Source: Stercorarius parasiticus (lineage: Eukaryota > Chordata > Aves > Charadriiformes > Stercorariidae). From it: DNA of 64,000 nucleotides. Shown piece after piece: positions 60,346 through 64,000 of this stretch; the stretch's first letter is position 1, and each line of letters opens with the position of its first letter. The position numbers and the translations under genes are program-made. The notes under the pieces were generated by a model. That model had not been told where the DNA came from and searched no databases. It saw only the letters and a program-made list of their open reading frames with translations. The DNA is taken from positions 2,141,980 to 2,205,979 of the forward strand of contig VWZL01002834.1 in NCBI GenBank assembly GCA_013396915.1. The letters run 5' to 3'.

Positions 60346-63300
60346 GTAAGTAGGTAAAAGGTAGATACTTTCATATACAAACCTATTCCTTTTGTGTGCT
60401 CCATAATCTTCTTTTAGTTCTTAAATATGGTTTTATTCTTCTGATACTAAGGGTCTCAGCACTGATTTTTGTTCTGGTATGTGTGTCATCAGCAGAGTTA
60501 TTAGCTGTGCTCCAGTTGCAGGGTCCTTTGTTGCTAGATTGAAAAGATCTACTAACTTCAACCGTGTGTTTTTAGACTAGACACTTAAAAAAAACCTTTA
60601 CTTGTGTTTATAGAAGAACAGATTTAATCTGGAAGTCATTGAGAGAAACCAATAAAGAACTTCCTTGATGTGATTTTTGGAGTTACTCTGTGGAACTGAA
60701 TTGTATGTTTTCAGGTATTGGACATAAGGGCACTTGAAAGCATAAAGAAGGTTAAGTGTAGATGATAATGAAAATGTTATCGGTATTTATAGGTCGGTCG
60801 ATAATATCAGTATATTAAAGTAATGTGAAATATCTCTTTGATTTCATGGACAGTGCCTTACTGTATATAGTTTACTGTAATAACATGACCCTTGGTATAC
60901 ACTGATGATAAGTTTAACTTTTTATTAAGTTTCTTAGTAACTCAATTGCCTTAAAATACCCTATGAAAAGTATGTTTGTTACAGAACACATACAGTTGCT
61001 ATCTGCCTAGTCTTATCTCTGTTACAGTGACCTAAGAAAACACATTTGGAAAAAACATGTGCCAAGCAGAGATGGTTGGGGTTTTTTTTTGTTAGACTTG
61101 CTGGAAACATTCATCAACAGTTGGAGATGTGGTCTTTCAACTATATTTCTTCCACTCGGATTATATGCAAACTGCAAGATTCTTCAAGCATAAAGTCATA
61201 TGCCAGGACTATGATATTAGCATTTCTTTTAACAAGAATAACTTTGGAATAAGTACCTTGTCTGGTGAATTGCCTTCCTTGTCATTCATCACTGCGTACC
61301 ATATTTGTAGAACTGCAGTAAGTGGAAGGAAGGAAAATACTGGGACGTGTTTCTGTGATTAGAGCTGGGTTTGGCAGAGAGTTCTGCCTTTATGGAAAAA
61401 AAATAATAATGCTGGTTTTGGTTCTTTACTTTGCCATCCCCTTTTTGTGCTGTTGTGTACTGGAATAAAATAAAGGTGAGCACTAGACAATCTGTGAATT
61501 CCCTTTGGACCAGACTTTGGGAATCTCTGCTCTGACACACATTTTGGTGTTACTTTTTCTTGGGTGACTTTATTCACAAAATGTCAGAACATATTCTTCC
61601 AATAAGATTTCTCATAGTTTGATAAATGTTTGGATAAATTTCATACTATCTTATCAAGTAGGCACAATAGTTCTTTCTTGAGGAACTGAGCTTAAATGAA
61701 ATGCTGATTTATGTTCGTGGGATAATAATTAAAACTACAGATCCAAATCAGTGGTTTGTTATTCTGTTGCAGGACTAGACTGAATCAAAGCCTCTGTCAA
61801 CAATTAGAGCTGAAATACTGAATTAACATACCGAATAGTAGCACGTCAAGAGTATAGTCTTCTACTCAGGACAAGGTTGAGATGTATCTTGCTCATAGAA
61901 GCTCTGGAAATGTTGTGAGACTTGGACAAACACAGCACATCCTCGGTCTGCAGGGATGTTGCTGCTCTCTGAGCGCTGCACACTCGGAGCGTGTTCTTGG
62001 CTGATGGAAATCTGCCCAGTATTGGGTGAGTTTGGTATGGGAGACAGTCACAGCTGCTCTGTTAGGATGGCTTAACACCTTCTTGTGGGGCAGGATACAG
62101 CCTCTCTTCTCTTTTGCATCTGTGAAACTGGTATAATATTAATTAGATTGTCATCAAGTTTCACTAGTGAAGTCCCATAAAACAAAAAAGGAACAGCTCT
62201 ATGGTGATGCTAAAACTTGGTACCTCGTTTATATTAAGTGAGTGAGCAGAGATCAGCAGCCACGAAGACACTGCTTTTCCAGAAATAGAAAATATTTAGG
62301 TAAAATATCTAGATAAAATCTGAACAGAAATTTGATTACTGCCTGCTAAAATGATGACCTCTTCCCTTCTAAATAGGTTTGGTTCTCTCGATGAGACACC
62401 TGCACCTTCACCTAGATTCCTCCCTGGCTCTCTGCGGTGAATGGATCTGACCACCGGGGGAAGCTGGCCCACTGAATTCCTTTTCTGTGCAGTTGAATGA
62501 AAAGCGTGTCTTTTGAAGAACAGTGACTGAAAGAAATATTGATGACTGCCAGGGGATCTACAGGAAAGGATAAGAAAATTACTCTACAACAACAGGGAAG
62601 ACAAAGGGCCTTTGTTAACTCTTTCTTGTAGGTTGTATATATTAATAGTAACAACTAAAGTTTTGTATTTTTTCAGAGAAACACACAAGGCTTTGAATTG
62701 TATTGTTTTAATTGCAGCTAACTGAATGAATTAAGTGGAAAATCGCGCACAGTACTTTGATTGTCTAACTCTCTGTATGTGAAGCTTTGGGAACAGTTTG
62801 TTATTATAAAAGAACAGCGCTAACAAGAAATCAGCCAACATATAATTGCTAGGCTGAGGGGCAGTTTGGGGAAATCTGATATTTATTTATAAATTATTAA
62901 ATAAAAGCACATATGTGGATCATCTTTCCCTGCCTCCACACTTCATACTTACTCATCTTCCTAAATTTCATGTTCTCCAGGACATTGCTTCTCATAACCA
63001 GTGCAGGCGTCAAAACCACGCCCATCCAGGAGAGGAGATGCCTGTGCATTTGTTACGATGGCAGTTTTGGTTAAGGGACTCATCTAAGAATATGAGCCTT
63101 CAGTTCACGGAAAGGACTCTTGACCAGACTTTTAAAGGTTATTTTATGTGCCTAAAATACACATGAGCACCTGGGACTCTGCTCAGGTAGCCTAAACTCT
63201 GGCTTGTGTTTCCTACTTACTGGATGCCTTTGGAGATTTACAGCCAGCCAATACCCTAAATAGGAGGACTTAAGAGCAATTTAGGCAGTAAATTTAGCAG

Positions 63301-64000
63301 GGTTCTCAAAAACCAGTGGTTATATAATTCCCATCAGTTTTGGTAAGAATGAGGTAACTCCTGATTGTCCCTTGTGCTTCTCTCTGCACGCCTAGTGCCT
63401 TACTATCTTGGTAAACACAGCCACTTCACAAGACACAGAGAGGAGGTAGGTGGTGATTGGGCTCACCAAGAAGGTGGAATGGTACTTCATCCTCAGTGGT
63501 TTTGGCTACCAAATACCTGTTCCAGCTCTCCTGGGGGATGGAGATGCAGTTCTTCCCTTCAGCATAGATTTGTGGGCTTTTTCCTAGGAGATCAGAGGTA
63601 ACTATTATCGTTGGCCAGCTCTTCACAGCTGTATACCGTTTCCTCTCATTTCCAGGCAAGAGCCAATAAACTGAAATTATTAGGGATTAGCCCTCCGAGG
63701 CTTTCTGGATGTTTGGGAAGAGCATTCTCCCCTCCACCTTTCCCTTGGCAGATGAGATGATTTCTGGGGACACGCACAGTCCAGGTTCCTCGCCTTGCTC
63801 CCTTCTTGAGGGGCAGCAGTAGGTGCAGGTGGATGCAGCACTCGCAGTCAGGTACACAAGGCAAACAATAATAGTCTGTAATTCAGAGTACCCAGTTGCT
63901 AACCAGATGCACTGACACATAAGTGGTTCCTCGTGTGCTCATGTAACAAAGGGGTGGGTAACGTCCTGGCCTCACAAGCCAGATACGCATCCTACAGACC
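60346..64000. other. Noncoding stretch, no recognised gene
   Basis: AT-rich DNA with no supported gene to the right edge. Contains a T-run near 61082-61090 and short ORFs (up to 83 codons) without domains. No CR1 copy, no CpG island. Confidence 0.55.

Noticed and set aside
1..64000. CRISPR arrays, insertion sequences, operons, phage or endogenous retrovirus genes
   Set aside because: No regularly spaced repeats, no compact gene arrays, no paired long terminal repeats and no gag, pol or env type motifs were seen in any frame; the only reverse-transcriptase homology is CR1.

Overview
The window looks like bird nuclear DNA. The clearest evidence is two copies of the CR1 LINE (25615-25682 and 53065-53605). 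Both end in the avian CR1 3' signature: 'aaggtc(c/t)...ccaacc' followed by short 'ttctatga'-type repeats. There are also weak relics of MIR/CORE-type SINEs and of an older amniote repeat. Nothing suggests bacteria, plasmid, phage or organelle: there are no compact ORFs, no operons and no tRNA or rRNA genes. Two single ambiguous bases (221 and 53416) are assembly marks.

Layout. Positions 1-440 are a CpG island, read as a promoter. It carries near-matches to three housekeeping promoter elements (ETS, NRF-1 and ZNF143/SBS), and their order and strand fit a gene transcribed leftwards out of the window. A 53-codon minus-strand frame starting at 159 stays open to the left edge and could be that gene's N-terminus. 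The other ~63.5 kb is AT-richer, CpG-poor and stop-rich in all frames, as expected of long introns or intergenic DNA. I recognise no protein family in it apart from the CR1 reverse-transcriptase fragment.

Exon-like segments, all unproven: 6342-6692 (possible first coding exon, ATG at 6595, perfect donor at 6693); 15935-16430 (possible terminal exon with a 57-codon hydrophobic ORF and AATAAA); 21043-21120; 36471-36566; and 59830-59869 with 60220-60345 (phase-compatible and jointly open). If a rightward transcript starts at the CpG island, these are the best places for its exons, but no homology supports it. The longest ORF (29526-30242, 238 codons) has no recognisable domain and lies in a GC-richer patch.

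Repeats: CR1 at 25.6 and 53.1 kb; MIR-like pieces at 2.2, 20.9, 43.3 and 50.0 kb; an amniote repeat module, clearest at 56.7 kb; homopolymer and simple tracts; two short tandem duplications; and several perfect short hairpins (23.9, 34.9, 43.25 and 44.87 kb). An AT-rich stretch with homeodomain-type TAATTA motifs at 55.3-55.5 kb is a plausible conserved noncoding element. I found no convincing new biological system. The items most worth checking are the promoter and the 6.6 kb and 59.8-60.3 kb exon candidates.
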